A stretch of 64,000 nt of DNA from Vigna angularis (taxonomy: Eukaryota; Streptophyta; Magnoliopsida; Fabales; Fabaceae): assembly GCF_016808095.1 (NCBI RefSeq), contig NC_068971.1, positions 34,891,631 through 34,955,630 of the forward strand, written 5' to 3'. Positions 1 to 12,900 of the stretch are shown here, piece by piece. The translations under genes and the position numbers were made by a program. Numbering within the stretch: the first letter of the stretch is position 1; the number at the start of each line of letters is the position of its first letter. The notes below the pieces were generated by a model that saw nothing but the letters and a program-made list of their open reading frames with translations, was not told the origin of the DNA and made no database searches.

Positions 1-750
1 GCTTGTTTTACCTTACCACATGTCCACGTGAGAATGATTATTAGAAATATACATGTATTAAGAATCATTCTCTCAATTGATAAAAATCAAGATTAAGAAA
101 CAACATTTTATAAAATTTTCTTTCTTTAATTTTTCATCCAAAGGTTCTGACATTCATTTAATGAAGTTTTCCACTTAAGCCTTAAATCATGCTTTATTAC
201 TATCGTGATTTCAATCTTTACCTCAAGGCCATTTTTGTGTAACATCGTGATAAGCGGATTTCTCACTATTGTACCAAGAAACTACTTTTAAATGAAATAT
301 TTTATTTTAACCTTATAAAAGAAAATAAAATAAATGACAACTGTTTTTTTCTTGACGTTAATAATTATCTTCAAGTCAAAATATCCTCAAGATATTTCCT
401 TCATTATTTCTAAAAGGTTATACAAAATGCATTTGAAGTAAATGTATCAAGTTATGATACTTTATTATTACATTTAGTTTGAATAAATATAACTTTTAAC
501 TTAATTGTAAGTAATTGATCAAATATTTAATAAAAGAAAGGTTATAAGTTCGATTTTAAATGAAATAATTATTTAGAAAGAAATTGTTGCCCATTCTATA
601 ATTATCCCAAAATTTATTGATTATAATTTTATGTCGAAATTAAAAAAAGAATTGTTTTTTCGGTGTAACATTGAGTTTCAAGATAGTCAATATATAAGAA
701 GATTTAATTTTATTTGTTATAAAATTTTAAAAGTTAAAAGTAATATCTTA
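1..750. other. AT-rich intergenic sequence, nothing recognised
   Basis: No reading frame with coding character, RNA gene or repeat with clear ends was recognised on either strand. The base composition is strongly AT-rich, as expected for plant intergenic DNA. Confidence 0.5.
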
Positions 751-830
751 GGCTATGTTTACTTAGATGGTGGATTTGAGAGAGGGGTGAATGAATTTGA
801 AGAAATTTGAGAATGAGTTGATTATTATTT
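751..830 (+). mobile_element. Possible left end of a Tourist/Harbinger-like element
   Basis: The sequence after TTA at 748-750 starts GGCTATGTTTACTTAGATGG and continues with a GA-rich subterminal stretch (tgaatgaatttgaagaaattt). This resembles the left end of the complete Harbinger element at 21,201 (GGGTGTGTTCACTTGGGG followed by tgaatgaatttgag). TTA is the usual target duplication of this superfamily. No convincing right end was found; a weak reverse-complement-like stretch lies around 2,620-2,680. Family placement is inference. Confidence 0.35.
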
Positions 831-2800
831 TTTTTAGAGATTTGAAGATAAAGAAAAGTGAAATTAGAAGTAAAATTTCTGATATAAAATATGGTTACAG
901 AATATAAAAACGGTTAAATTTAGCTAAATGATATTAAATTATGTAATATGAAAATAAATAAAAAATAATGAAGGAAAGTTACACTTTAATTATTTATAAT
1001 ATTAAAATATAAAATATTTTGTCAACATAAAGAAAACAGTGTTCCTTTTTGTAGTAATTGTGCTTTGTTATATGGTAATTGATGATCTTTATGATTAAGT
1101 TTAGGCATTATTGAAGCTTGTAGGTGTTGAATGTTCTCCATATGGTCTGTGCTTGAGGAAAGAGACCATCCGTTTCCTACGGTTTTGAATCAACGAAGAC
1201 CTATCTACATTACTGTGCATACTATCAAAAACTCCTTTTTCATTCCTCCTCTATATTATATGTTCAACGCTTGGAAGCGAGTAACCCCACGGTGGAATTG
1301 GTTACCGTCACTTAATAATCGGTTACGACCTCTTTTGGAACTAGGTGGAATCGATTCCTTCTCATTCTGGAATCGGTTACCCTCCAATCCAATTCTTCTC
1401 TTCTTCATCACAGACCTCCATGTTCATCCTCAACCTCCAGTCGTTCACGGTCTCGAATGAAATTGCACCCCGTTTGGATGACAACAACCAGCCTCTAACG
1501 TCAACCTAGATGCCATTTTCGACCATCATGGACGTTATACAGGTCCCTGCAACCTGCATCATTAAACTGTCAACCATGAAGAGTGTCACCATACTCCTGC
1601 AACGCTTCTGCCCTTAATACGTATTCAATCACTTTTTTTTATCAAAGGTAGAAAAAAATTTCACCATAATTACCTTCAAATCGCATGGCATCCGCAAGAT
1701 GGAAAAAGTACTTTATCTCGCAAATTAACGTTAATTGTTCTTTCCAAATCTGTTGATGCGAACGCAATTAACCTCTCAAATCCGTCTCTTCCAATTTCTT
1801 TCAACAATATTTTCTTTCCAAACGAACAGAGTGTGAAGATAACTCTACTTCTAATTTCTAAAACATTAGTAAGATAACATTGGAAAAAGAAACTAGAATC
1901 ATTGAACCCAGTTAGCATTTCAAAATCAACAAAAACACACACTAGAATCAACAAAATTCACTCAAGTGAACGCAATTTTAACGTCCAATCTGTTTGTGCA
2001 AATACATTTCTACAATGTTTTCCTCTCAAGCAAACGCAACATCAGTGTGAATTTGCTAAGAAGATTCTTGAAAATTTATGTCTCTATTAAATTAAAATTT
2101 TAGATTATTGCACAATTTTATTTTATTTTACTTGAAGATGATGTCTTGTGGTATTGGGAAAGATGACTGTATCATGAAGTGTTGTTTAATTGTAATATGG
2201 TATATGGATGCTCATGGGAAAGTGTTATCCTTGTATATCATCGATGATCATATTTTTCTCAATAGAAGTGTTCTTATTCAACATTTTTATATATTAAAAC
2301 ATTTTACAAATAACTACTTTATATATGTTATTCTCATATTTAATATCCATTCTATTGTCTATCTCTTTGTAACATTTAGCGAGACCACTGACTCACTTGA
2401 GCCAAGATGAACATGGGTTCTTTACCTCTCTCACTCTCATGTATCCTTTACAATTCATTTTACCATATCAATATACTAACATTATTATGTTATTAATAAA
2501 TATTATTTTATATTATTTTATATTATTTTTATTACTAAAGTATTTAGGTAATCTTTAATTTTTATTAAATAAAATATTTTTTTATCTATAAGTCAAATTC
2601 TACACAAACTTTTACAAAATTTACTTTCAAAATTCACTTTCAATCACTTCCAAATCTATTTAAAAAAATAACATCTAATTTACTCTTAAATCCTCTAAAT
2701 CTATTAACTCTATCTTTCTCCTTGCACCTCCACACATTTCTCCTTGCACCCCCTCATCTTTTTAAAATTCCAAAACCATCCTCTGCAATTCAAAAAACCC
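831..2800. other. Intergenic sequence with short GC-richer island
   Basis: No gene recognised. Around 1,260-1,400 the sequence is GC-richer and repeats the short motif GGAATCGGTTAC / GGAATCGATTCC several times; an open frame over 1,131-1,460 has no recognisable domain and is probably incidental. The rest is AT-rich. If 751 is a transposon end, this island may be cargo of that element, comparable to the GC-rich block inside the Harbinger at 27 kb. Confidence 0.4.
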
Positions 2801-2818
2801 TACATCCCATTTTTTGTG

Positions 2819-2927
2819 TTTCAACGAATTTCAAAATCTGTTGAAGCCTTTAAAAATTCTTCAATGGATTTCGAAATCCGTTGAAGAATTTTTCGAAAGC
2901 TTCAATGAATTTCGAAATTCATTGAAG
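2819..2927. repeat. Tandem array of three ~28-bp palindromes
   Basis: Three copies of a CTTCAA...TTGAAG palindrome are spaced about 40 bp apart, at roughly 2,819-2,846, 2,859-2,886 and 2,900-2,927. Each is centred on TTTCGAAA or a variant. The third is a perfect 28-bp palindrome; the second has one mismatched pair; the first is more degenerate. Each can form a hairpin or cruciform. Confidence 0.8.
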
Positions 2928-3277
2928 AAAAATATAATCCCAAGGTTATTTTTGGAATGTGAAGGTGTAGGGAGAAGGTGTGGAGGTACAGGGAGAAACA
3001 ATCTTTTATAATTAAGCATAGGTGGGCTTTGAAAAACTAAGAGAGAGTGGTGGTCCACATGGGATCCGCGTGGGATCCACTTTAAAAAGAGAAGGGATTC
3101 ACACCTCATTATGGGTGTAAGTGAGAAAAAAAAGGGGTTCATCTAGTATAAAGTCAAATATTTATTTTTTGGTTTGACTTTGGTTATGTTGATAGTTATT
3201 TGAGGATTGTTAAGAAAAAGTTTCTATGGGAGAATTAATTTTTGAGTAAGATTGTTGGACAATATGATTTGAGTATA

Positions 3278-3517
3278 GATGACTCTTTCAGTCGTGCTAT
3301 GTGGGAAAGAAATTATTTTCGGTCGTGTGATGTGAGAATAGGATGAATTCAAGAGTTGATAACTCTTTCGGTTGTGCGATGTGGGAAAGGGGTTCTCTTC
3401 GGTCGTGTGATGTGGGGAAGAGGATGGTTCGAGTACTGATGACTCTTTTGGCCGTGTGATGCAGGAAGAAAGTTCTCTTTGGTCGTGTGGTATGGGAAGA
3501 GGGTGTCGTGTGACTCG
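3278..3517 (+). repeat. 80-bp tandem repeat, three units
   Basis: Units start with GATGACTCTTT, GATAACTCTTT and GATGACTCTTT at 3,278, 3,358 and 3,438, an exact 80-bp period. Inside each unit the half-motif GGTCGTGTGATGTGGGAA occurs twice, so the unit itself arose by a ~40-bp duplication. The copies have diverged. No coding content. Confidence 0.8.
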
Positions 3518-4023
3518 TACTGAATTGGTTATGATGATTAAGTGATATGGTAGTGTACGGGAAATGGACCACTTGTTGTGATGATAATGAGTGATCGTGT
3601 TTAAGTTGTTGTTGTGTTATTGATGTGTTTCTTATTGTGATGAATGTTTAACATTTATTAGTTATATTGATATGCTTATTATGATTGATCCTCGATTAGC
3701 TCACCCCTATGTTTGTGATTATGGTTTCCACTTGTGATGATCATTATACGGGAGCAAATGATGGTGCAGATAATTCGGAAGCAGTTTAGCACGAGGAGGG
3801 AATTGAGAGAATTGTGGAATTTATGGATTTATTATAAATAAATAATTTCATTGTGTATTTTATTTTGAAATCAAGTTGAATTATGATTTATTTTGGGTTA
3901 ATTGTAAAGACTTTTGAATTTACATTTTCGCAATGATATTATATTTTAAAAATTTGAATCTTTTCTCGTAACTGCGACATCTCAAAAATTGGAGTGTTGT
4001 GTATTGTTGTTGTAGTTGTTGGT

Positions 4024-4024
4024 A

Positions 4025-4059
<35 letters not shown>

Positions 4060-4168
4060 CGTTATTATTATTATTGTTATTGTTATTTTATCGTTATTGT
4101 TATTGTTATCTTGTTATCGTTATTGTTGTTATTGTTGTTATTGTTTTTATTGTTATTATTAAACTATC
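4024..4168 (+). repeat. ATT/GTT compound microsatellite
   Basis: A run of ATT triplets (4,026-4,059) grades into GTT/ATT-rich repeats up to about 4,168. Simple-sequence DNA; the apparent tyrosine-rich frame across it is not a gene. Confidence 0.9.
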
Positions 4169-4199
4169 ATGACAACGTTGTTATTTCTGTTTTTTATGT

Positions 4200-4440
4200 G
4201 AAAGCCGCGAGTGGAGTTCATGGCGGTGAGTAGGAGCAGCAACACGGAGGAGGCTATGGAGGGGCAGGTGGTGAGCATGAGTGAGAGGAAGGAGAACAAG
4301 AGGAGGGATGACAAACATACTGTGTGTGGTGGTGAAGAGGATGAGGCAGTTGAATAAGGAAAGGAGAGAAGCCTCCCCATGTAAAGAGACCAGGGAGGGA
4401 AGGTTGACAAAAAAAGGAAAAGTGACGTGACACACTGTTG
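4200..4440. other. GC-richer island next to a Mutator-like end
   Basis: This stretch is purine-rich and GC-richer than its surroundings (gaggaggctatggagg...). It has overlapping open frames on the - strand but no recognised domain. It lies between the microsatellite and a MULE-like terminus at 4,568-4,600, so it may be the remaining cargo of a truncated element. Confidence 0.3.
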
Positions 4441-4567
4441 GACACTTAAGATAAAAGTTAATACAAGTTAATACAGTTGGTCATGGAGGACTAAATTTGG
4501 GACCTTTTGAGAGGAGAAGAATGAAAATAGATCAAAGTCTCGAAGAGGGACGAAAATCAAAATCGCG

Positions 4568-4600
4568 TGATAGTTTAAGGACCAAAAATATATTTAATCC
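4568..4600 (+). mobile_element. Mutator-like terminal inverted repeat fragment
   Basis: The sequence TGATAGTTTAAGGACC followed by aaaaatatatttaatcc closely matches the right terminus of the Mutator-like element that ends at 55,900 (TGATAGTTTAGGGACT, then aaaaacatatttaaccc). No matching left end was found, so this is probably a truncated relative. Confidence 0.5.
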
Positions 4601-6131
4601 TTATTATTATTATTGTTATTATTGTAACGCTAAAACCGATAAAATTTCAATCTTTTATCATAGCAAGAACGTAGTTTTCAAAAACTTCAATAATTAAATT
4701 GGTATATTTATTTCAAAAGATAAGAGTTCCGAAATCCTTATTCAATTACATTGTTCATAAATAATGAAAATAACGAAGGATATATAGAAAAGTCCAATTA
4801 CTTTGTCTTTGAAATATGCTTTGAATCCTAATTCGGTTGATTATATGCATGTATGTTTAATGCTTAATGTATGTTTAATGCTTAAGAGTTGTACCAAATG
4901 AATTTGATAATGTCCATCATGAATGAGTAAACTGAAATGTGTGCTTGAACAATTCGTTTTAACAATCCTAATTAAATCTTTTGTAAATATACTAATAGAT
5001 AATCTCTTTTCATTTACAAACCAAAATTAACTTATTAACAAATTAAAAATAAGAATTTAGAAAAACTACATGAGAAATTTTTATAAACAAATATATGAGA
5101 AAAAAAAACTTTAATTTGTATGAAAAAAAACTTTAATTTGTATGAAAAAACTCATTAATCTTTTTCTTGTTATTTATTTAATTTTTTCTTTAAAAGTATT
5201 TGTCAGAAAGTTTTTCCAAACATTTATTAGACTTTAAGGAAACTTTGCAAAAACTTGCAGAAAGAAACTACGGAGGTGCGTAAAGAAGCACCTTTCTTCG
5301 GATAACTGAATCTCCTTCACTTTTTCAACATTTAGTAGAGTTTAAGAAAACTTTGGAAACAAAAGTATATTAGGATAAAACAAGGAGTAAGCACTTCCAA
5401 CATTAAAAAAAAAGTTATTAGTTATTTTATTTTTATTTTCGTCGATTTTTCAGTTTTATTTAGTCTGAAATTGAGTGAGATTAATAAAATTTAATTAATA
5501 AATTGTGAATCAATTTCTTGAAACATATTAAAGATTTTTAATTGAAATTGTTAATAAAAATAGTTTGTTTGTTGAGATGATTAACATAACCTTAGGATCA
5601 ATATTGTTGAAAAATTATTCATCTGTTTTAAAAACATTTAACCAAAAGGATTAGATTATATTATTATTTTTATAAATAAGAACTAAATTACATCAATTTT
5701 CAATTTTCGTATATAGATACTAACTTGATATTTTTGAACGAACGGATGGATGATAATTTTAAACATATAATCCATATTAGAATTATTCTAAAAAGAATCA
5801 TTGATATATAATAATATTGGTTAATATAACTGCCGTAGTATAAAAACCAAGGATGATAAATGGTGATAAAGTGTAAATGAAAGTAAAAAAAAAAAAAAGC
5901 AGAGATGCAGAGAGAGAAAAAAAAAGTATAGCAGAAGTAAATAGAAAAATGTAAAATGAAAAGTAGGGTGCATGCAGTGTGAAAGCAGAGTAATTGATAT
6001 AGTTAGAGTGTTTATCTAACTGCTAAATGTTGAGATTACAATCCGACTTGCCACCACAAATATCATCTTCAGATTGCAAGTAATAAGAAACTAGCTAGAC
6101 AGGAACTGTTCACAATGACAACAGCAAATAT
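4601..6131. other. AT-rich intergenic sequence
   Basis: No gene or RNA recognised. It contains short direct repeats (for example around 4,855-4,885 and 5,100-5,150) and poly-A tracts near 5,890-5,930. It ends at the U3 snoRNA promoter. Confidence 0.5.
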
Positions 6132-6175
6132 AGTCCCACATCGAAAGACTTTTGGAAATAAAGTACATTTATAAA
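6132..6175 (+). promoter_or_regulatory. Plant snRNA-type promoter (USE + TATA), Pol III spacing
   Basis: The upstream sequence element matches the plant consensus RTCCCACATCG (GTCCCACATCG at 6,133-6,143). A TATA box TTTATAAA starts at 6,168, leaving 24 bp between them. In plants this shorter spacing is the RNA polymerase III arrangement (U6, U3); Pol II snRNA genes have about ten bp more. The RNA start lies 30 bp after the start of the TATA box. Confidence 0.9.
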
Positions 6176-6197
6176 CGTCAACCAGACAGTTCTGGCC

Positions 6198-6418
6198 ACG
6201 ACCTTACTTGAACAGGATCTGTTCTATAGGCTCGTACCTCTGTATCCTTAAGTTCTAAGGAGACAGGAACTGAAGTCTGGTGGATGAACCATGACCCTGT
6301 GATCAGAGCGTGATTGACGGTAGTGGTGGTCTTCTCTGCGGACTAGGCTCATCACCAACTGTAGAGGATCGTTCCCGTTCTTACGAATTGGGATGGTCGC
6401 AGGGTTGTCTGACAGACT
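6198..6418 (+). ncRNA. U3: U3 small nucleolar RNA gene
   Basis: The RNA begins ACGACCTTACTTGAACAGG and continues ATCTGTTCTATAGG, the conserved 5' domain of plant U3 snoRNA that contains the GAC/A'/A boxes. The body contains GATCAGAGCGTGATTGACGG, corresponding to the box B/C region. A box D (GTCTGA) lies at 6,407-6,412, just before the expected 3' end. The length of about 220 nt fits plant U3. U3 guides early cleavage of pre-rRNA in the nucleolus as part of the SSU processome. The USE/TATA promoter upstream and a T-run downstream (6,430-6,436) complete a Pol III transcription unit. The exact 3' end is uncertain by several bases. Confidence 0.92.
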
Positions 6419-6429
6419 CCTACTTCATA

Positions 6430-6436
6430 TTTTTTT
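6430..6436 (+). terminator. Pol III T-run terminator of the U3 gene
   Basis: Seven consecutive T residues 18 bp beyond box D. This is the simple termination signal of RNA polymerase III and agrees with the Pol III-type promoter spacing. Confidence 0.75.
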
Positions 6437-6607
6437 AAACACATTTGCATTAATTCTCATTAATCAGGATCATCTTGATTAAATCAATAATTTGTTCAGA
6501 AACTCGCTTAACATTTCTTTCATATCCATAAGTTTTGAGTTAACTATAGACATATGATAGCTGACATGCAAGGTGAACACGTAATGAGACATAAACTTAG
6601 CACATTA

Positions 6608-6979
6608 CTATATATAATTGCCCCTACTTTCAGTGATGCCTTTTATAGGATTACCATCTGGCGTTAAGCATTCCTTTACCCTTTCATTCGTCTTTGTCAA
6701 TCTGTCAACATTGGTCACCACCATCAAGCAAGGAAAGACACAAGAATTTCGAATTCAGATTCTTATTTTGCCACTTTTGTCCATAACGACAACAACCCCA
6801 TCAACAGAGCAAGGAGAATTATACGACATTAGTTAATTTTGGCCACACCACCACCACCTTTGTGTTGTGCACCTTGATCTTGGGACAACGTTGATTTTGT
6901 TTTTCATCGAGGGAGATTTGGCTTTGTGGTTGAGCTAGCAAATATTAGTGTCTGTGTGTGTGTGTTTTTTTTTTCTTTG
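6608..6979 (+). promoter_or_regulatory. Putative TATA box and 5' leader of the CAT gene
   Basis: TATATATAA at 6,608-6,616 is a reasonable TATA box, which would place transcription start near 6,640 and give a 5' leader of about 340 bp. The leader contains a GT microsatellite and T-run just before the start codon. An in-frame ATG at 6,926 would add 18 residues read from this simple sequence, so it is unlikely to be the start. Confidence 0.4.
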
Positions 6980-9900
6980 ATGGGTGTTTCAATTGGTTCA
7001 CAATCACAAAATGGTTCAGGGGGTTCCTTCAAGTTTTTAACTAGGAGGAAGCAGGTTGATTCTCAAAGTAGGAATTACTCTCAGTCTTCTCTTGCCAGGG
7101 AGTTAACTGTTCCTCATCTCATTGCTATTGGTGATTAATTCAATTCCTTTCCTCTCCTTTTTCTTCTTATTTTTTCAATTAAAAATCTCATCTTTAATCA
7201 TGTTTTCATCTGGGGTACGTTCCTGGAATTGTTACAACTTTCGGGTGATGTGGAAAAATGTTTGGTTTGTGTTCATGTTTGACCGCTTGATTGGTACATT
7301 TGTCGGATTTCCTCTTTTCTTATTGGCAGAACGACATATTCCTTCCCTTTTTTATTGTATATTTTTATCATGATTTTGTTTTCCCCGTCTTCCAAAGTCA
7401 AAGAAAATTCCTCTTTGATATTATATTTACTACAGGTATGATTAATGTTACTTTCTTTATATACCAATTTATAAAAGAAATTACAATACCAATTTCAAAA
7501 CAAAAAGTTGAAGAGTCTTTCATTTTCTTATATTGCTCAATTTTTTCACTTTTATTCAAATTGGGATTCAAACTGACACCAAGATTCCTAAGACATTAGT
7601 GTGTTTATTTTCTAATTTTTTAGCTTCTAATGAACACACATTAATTGTTTTGCAATTGAGTTTGACATTGGTATATGATGATCAGGTGTTGGTTCAACAA
7701 TTGGTGCTGGAGTGTACGTTCTAGTGGGAGCAGTTGCACGGGAGCATGCTGGACCTGCTTTGGCCATTTCTTTTCTGATTGCTGGATTAGCAGCTGGTCT
7801 TTCTGCCTTTTGCTATGCAGAGTTGGCTAGTAGATGCCCTTCTGCAGGGAGTGCATATCACTATTCATACATATGTATTGGAGAAGGGTACTCTTTTTTC
7901 CTTTATGTTTTAACGTTGTACACCAATTTATATAATATCTATGTCCATTAAGTATCATTCTTGTTTTTCTTTTCCATTGTCTAATTGGATCATTCAGTGT
8001 TAGCAGCCTTATTTGGCGGTTCCTTTTCTTCTCACATTCATAGTAATGATGGTTACTTTTACTTTCAGTGTTGCTTGGTTGATTGGTTGGTCCTTGATTT
8101 TGGAATATACAATTGGTAGTGCTGCTGTTGCTCGTGGCATAACCCCCAATTTGGTACGTTGTTATTTCAGTTTTTTGGTTGTATCAGGTTTATGAATTTG
8201 AGAATTTGTATAGAATGTTTTGCTTGCTTTTAGCTTAACTAACTGCAAGAAAAGATGATTTCAAACACTGACATGAATGAAATGTGTGATTAGGCTGCAC
8301 TTTTTGGTAAGGAGAATTTACCAGTGTTCATATCGCGGTACCATATTTCTGGAATGGATGTAGTTGTGGACCCATGTGCAGCAGTCTTGGTATTACTTGT
8401 TACAGGACTCTTGTGTCTGGGCATCAAGGAGGTAATTTTCTATTATTACAAGCTTTTAATAAATCACAATGACCTATTCAAGTTTCTTACTTTTATCTAG
8501 GAATTAAGTTTACATGATCTACCTAAGTCCTTCAGTATAGGCTATTGTGATTATAAAAAAAATAAAAACTAATCAAATTTTAGTAATAATCAGCTCACAA
8601 AGGCTTATTTATAAATCTTTACACGAGTAGACATTTTGTAAAATAAAGTTACTGAAAATACAGAAATTTACAAAGTATAAAATGTTTTATTACAAAGTAT
8701 TATTTGAAAAATTGATGTAATATAGGAGTTTGTATACTAATATTTCTTCTTTGTATATATGAGTGATATTGTTTTCTTTCTGTTCGTGTAAGATACTGCA
8801 TGGATCCTTTGTATGTGACCGAACCGTGAGCTTTGCACAATGAACATATTCACCCTGTCACTGTTCTTTATTTGTTTTCTAAGCTAAAATATCCAAAAAT
8901 TTATAGTGCTTAATACATGCAGAGTACAGTGGTACAAGGAATAGTGACAGCAGTGAATATATGTGCATTGCTTTTTGTCATAGTAGCTGGTGGTTACATG
9001 GGATTCAAGTCTGGTTGGCCTGGATATGATCTTCCTATGGGGTACTGTTTCATTTGACAAAACTCCTGATTGGTACTTTAAATTTTTGCTTTTGCACTTC
9101 TCCCATGTTATATGTTTGGTCTCTAATTACCTAAGGCTTGTCTCTTTTGCTTTCACAGACTTTTTCCCTTTGGGTTTAATGGGATACTGGCTGGTTCTGC
9201 CACAGTATTCTTTGCATACATAGGCTTTGATGCAGTTGCCAGCACTGCTGAAGAGGTACATAATGATGGTTAAGTTTATATTATTTTGTCAGCTCAATTT
9301 TCTTAATAACAAAAAGAAAATTTTGGTCTCAACATATATTCTGTCTGTAGGGAAAATACTAATGTTTCTGTTACATTTAAGAACTACAAGCAAATAATTT
9401 TTTTAGAAACTAAAAGCATTTTGAGAGATAAAAATTTAACTAGGTATCAAACCTAGTATATTATTGACAGATAATTTTGTTCTTTGATTATGTGATCAGA
9501 AGTTTAGTCCTGAGAGCTCCGTATGTATAGAAAAACATTTGTCAGATATGAACTTCATATATCAATCTCAATATTTCGGAAGATTAATCCTTGGCTCCCA
9601 CTGGGATAGCTTGAGTTCACCAGAAACAAAAAGTATTTACCTAAAAAGAGGCAATTATTTCTCCAAAATAATTTACACCAAACATATATGCATACTTGAG
9701 GATGCTCAATTGTTCGAACTTGATGAAACAGGTGAAAAATCCTCAACGAGATTTACCCCTAGGTATTGCAGGTGCATTGTTTCTTTGCTGTGGGATATAT
9801 ATGATGGTATCCCTTGTTGTAGTTGGTTTAGTACCTTATTATGCAATTGAACCGGATACACCAATATCTTCTGCATTTGCTGAACAAGGAATGCAATGGG

Positions 9901-12900
9901 CAGCGTAAGTTTAGACATTACAATTTTCCATCTGATTCTTCATCAAATTTTAGTTTCTTAGTCTATGTAGATGTTATGTCACCATAGACAAATTTCTTGT
10001 TTGTGATTGCAGTTACATTATAAATGCTGGTGCTTGCACAGCTCTCTGTTCAGCATTGTTGGGTGGGATACTTCCCCAGGTAAGTTAATGTAAACCCAGG
10101 TGGGCTTTGTCACCTCTGAAATTGTTTATTCTCTTATTTTTCTGCTGTGAATATAACATATTTCATATGTGCTTTCTCTTTATTTGGCGAAAGTTGTTCT
10201 CCTCTATTTTTTTTAATATATGGTTAAAATTATAAACTATTGAAGTACTTTAAATTATCACTTTTATGGGTAAATATAAATCTTTGTTGATCTGGGGATG
10301 TGTAAGTTTTGTATTAAACACACGACAAACTCTATATTCTCATATTAATGATGTGCCTAACAAGACAAATTGACACATCTTTTTGTTTATGAGCTGTTTT
10401 AGTTTGAGAGATAAAAGGGTATTTGTACGTATTAGTACTTGTGGGTCTTAATTTGGGATTTATGTGACTTAATTATTTCAAGGAGAATGTCAATAAATTC
10501 CCTTGGAATACTGGTTAAGAAATTAAAAGTGGAAAGTTTTCATGCAAAATGTATCAATGCATTTCACTACTTTTGTTATTAAATAAGAAAAACTGTAAAG
10601 GTTGTAAATCCAGAAAGAAACTGAGAATAGGGTTTTTCTTGTGAAGATATACGATGGAAGAAGGGAGAAAAGCAATGATATCAAATCTGTTTAGTGCAGT
10701 GGGTTATATTTTACAAAAGGTTTCTCTCTGTTTAATACATGCAAGAGAGATGTAAATATGCTACCACTCATTTTTACTTAACCACTGACAAACACCTAAC
10801 TTTTCCACAAGACAAGGTTTATAGTTCAACCTGAAAAGACTGAGGAAACAGAAAAGTCTCAATTTCTGACATTATTTCCAAGGCACCCTCACTGTGATTT
10901 TCATTAAAAGTTTAATTTATTGATATTTTAACCAGTGCCTCATTGGCAAAGACCCTTATTTTTATTAGCCAATAAGCTTGACTCTTAAGAGAATTATGTA
11001 ATGAACTAGAAGACCAAGGTGCAGTGTACTGAATTTCATTCGAATCATCATATTCAAATATATGCTGCGTTTCTTTCATGCTTCATTCTATGATTGCTTG
11101 TACCAGCAGTTATCACAAACTTTGTCCTTTTCTTTTTCTGAAGTATTGAGTTACCAGGCAAAGTGACCATTGTGTTTTGTTAAATGTTTCTCAGCCACGA
11201 ATTTTGATGTCTATGGCAAGGGATGGATTGCTGCCACCCTTTTGTGCTGATATAAATAAGAAGACTCAGGTTCCTGTTAAGGGCACAATAGTTACTGGCA
11301 TCGTGGCTGCAGGCTTGGCATTTTCTATGGAAGTCTCTGAACTGGCAGGGATGGTAAGTCTGGAACTTGGTTGCTACAATTTTAGATTCAGTAGATACAA
11401 GTTTCATTACTAAATGAAATAGTGCGTTATAGCAACTAACATTCCTCTAATAACACACTCTTTAAATACCAATACTATTATTAGTTCACTCTCCTTGAAT
11501 AGTACGGTAACTAAATTTACTTTGGTTCAGTTCACATAGATTTCTCCATACACACACAAGAAGGAGAAATATTTTTTTTCTCCAAAAGCTAAAATCAACT
11601 TATCTATCACCTTGCTTTGGGGAAGTTAAATAACGAGTTTTTATATCAGTCAAGTCCAATAGGATTGCCCCACTATTGGGCTTGGCTTATAACATGGTGA
11701 GTAACCCTTTTAGTAGATCTGGCATAGGTTCTAATACCATCATCTTACAAAATTTGTGACAGGATTGCCCCTCAAGTGTCCAACTCTGGGCATGGTAAGT
11801 GTAGTGAGTGACCCCTTCTGAGGGTCAGTTCTAATATCATCTTGTAAAGTAGCTTTGACCTAATTCAATCTTAGAAACTCGATTTATAAAATGATGAGTG
11901 ACCCTACTTATGTATTGTATTGACATTATATCTAGTTGACGTGAATGTGTTATTTTTCCAATATGGCTAGAATATTTTTTTGCTTTTTTTATTCCATACT
12001 CCGTTGACATGAAGTATTCCTATGGTAGTTCTAATATGTATATGTCGATAGTTGTACTAATATGTATATAACTTTTCTCCTGCAGGTTAGTGTGGGTACA
12101 CTTTTAGCATTTACCATGGTGGCAATGTCTGTGTTGATCCTAAGATATGTCCCTCCAAATGAAGTCCCACTGCCTCCATCTCTCAAGGATTCAATTGCTT
12201 CAGTGTTGAAGCGGTATAGTTTGAGCAGTTCGGATACAAATGTGGGAGACGTAGATGCTAATACTTCTGAGCACACCAAGCCTTTGATCGTTAAGGAGGA
12301 TGTTTCAGTTTATTTTACCACACATTTTTCTGGAGGAAACCGTGAGTTATCACTTTCCTTCTCCTTTACCAATATTTTTAATGGATAATACAATTTAGTG
12401 TTCATTATATATAATCTAGTCGCTCAAGAAACTAACATTGGTTCATTTGTTATAATCCTGTCATTTGGCATATGTTGATTTTCTCCTTCATACATTTATT
12501 TATTTTGGGTACAGATATAGTTGAAGCTGAAAGGCGAAAAGTTGTTGGGTGGATCATATCACTGATCTTTTTAGGGGCGTTTGTCCTTACATATGCAGCT
12601 TCAGATTTCACTCTTCCTAGGTTAGTCTACTTGCAGATTATGTAGCCTTTCTCAAGCTTCACATGCAATGGAAATTTCTCAATACCTAATCAAGGATTCA
12701 GGTTCCCTAAATAGTTTGGTGGTTGGTTTGAGATGAAAGGAAATGGGCTATTAGGGACTAGGCCTTATCCTCTGAGAACTGAAGAGGTTTGATAATACTG
12801 TTACAGGATAATCTCTTCAATAAATTTATGCACTTCATCTGTTGTTTTTCGTGTCATTTAAGGATTGCATGAGGTTCCCAGTTTTTTGAGCATTTTTTTA

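Noticed and set aside
1131..1460. 109-codon open frame on the + strand
   Set aside because: No domain, and composed of repeated GGAATCGGTTAC-type phrases; looks like repeat DNA in a possible transposon.
3994..4233. Tyrosine-rich frame
   Set aside because: It is the translation of an ATT/GTT microsatellite.
6926..6979. Upstream in-frame ATG extending the transporter N-terminus
   Set aside because: The extra residues come from a GT repeat and T-run, and the ATG at 6,980 gives the family-like N-terminus.
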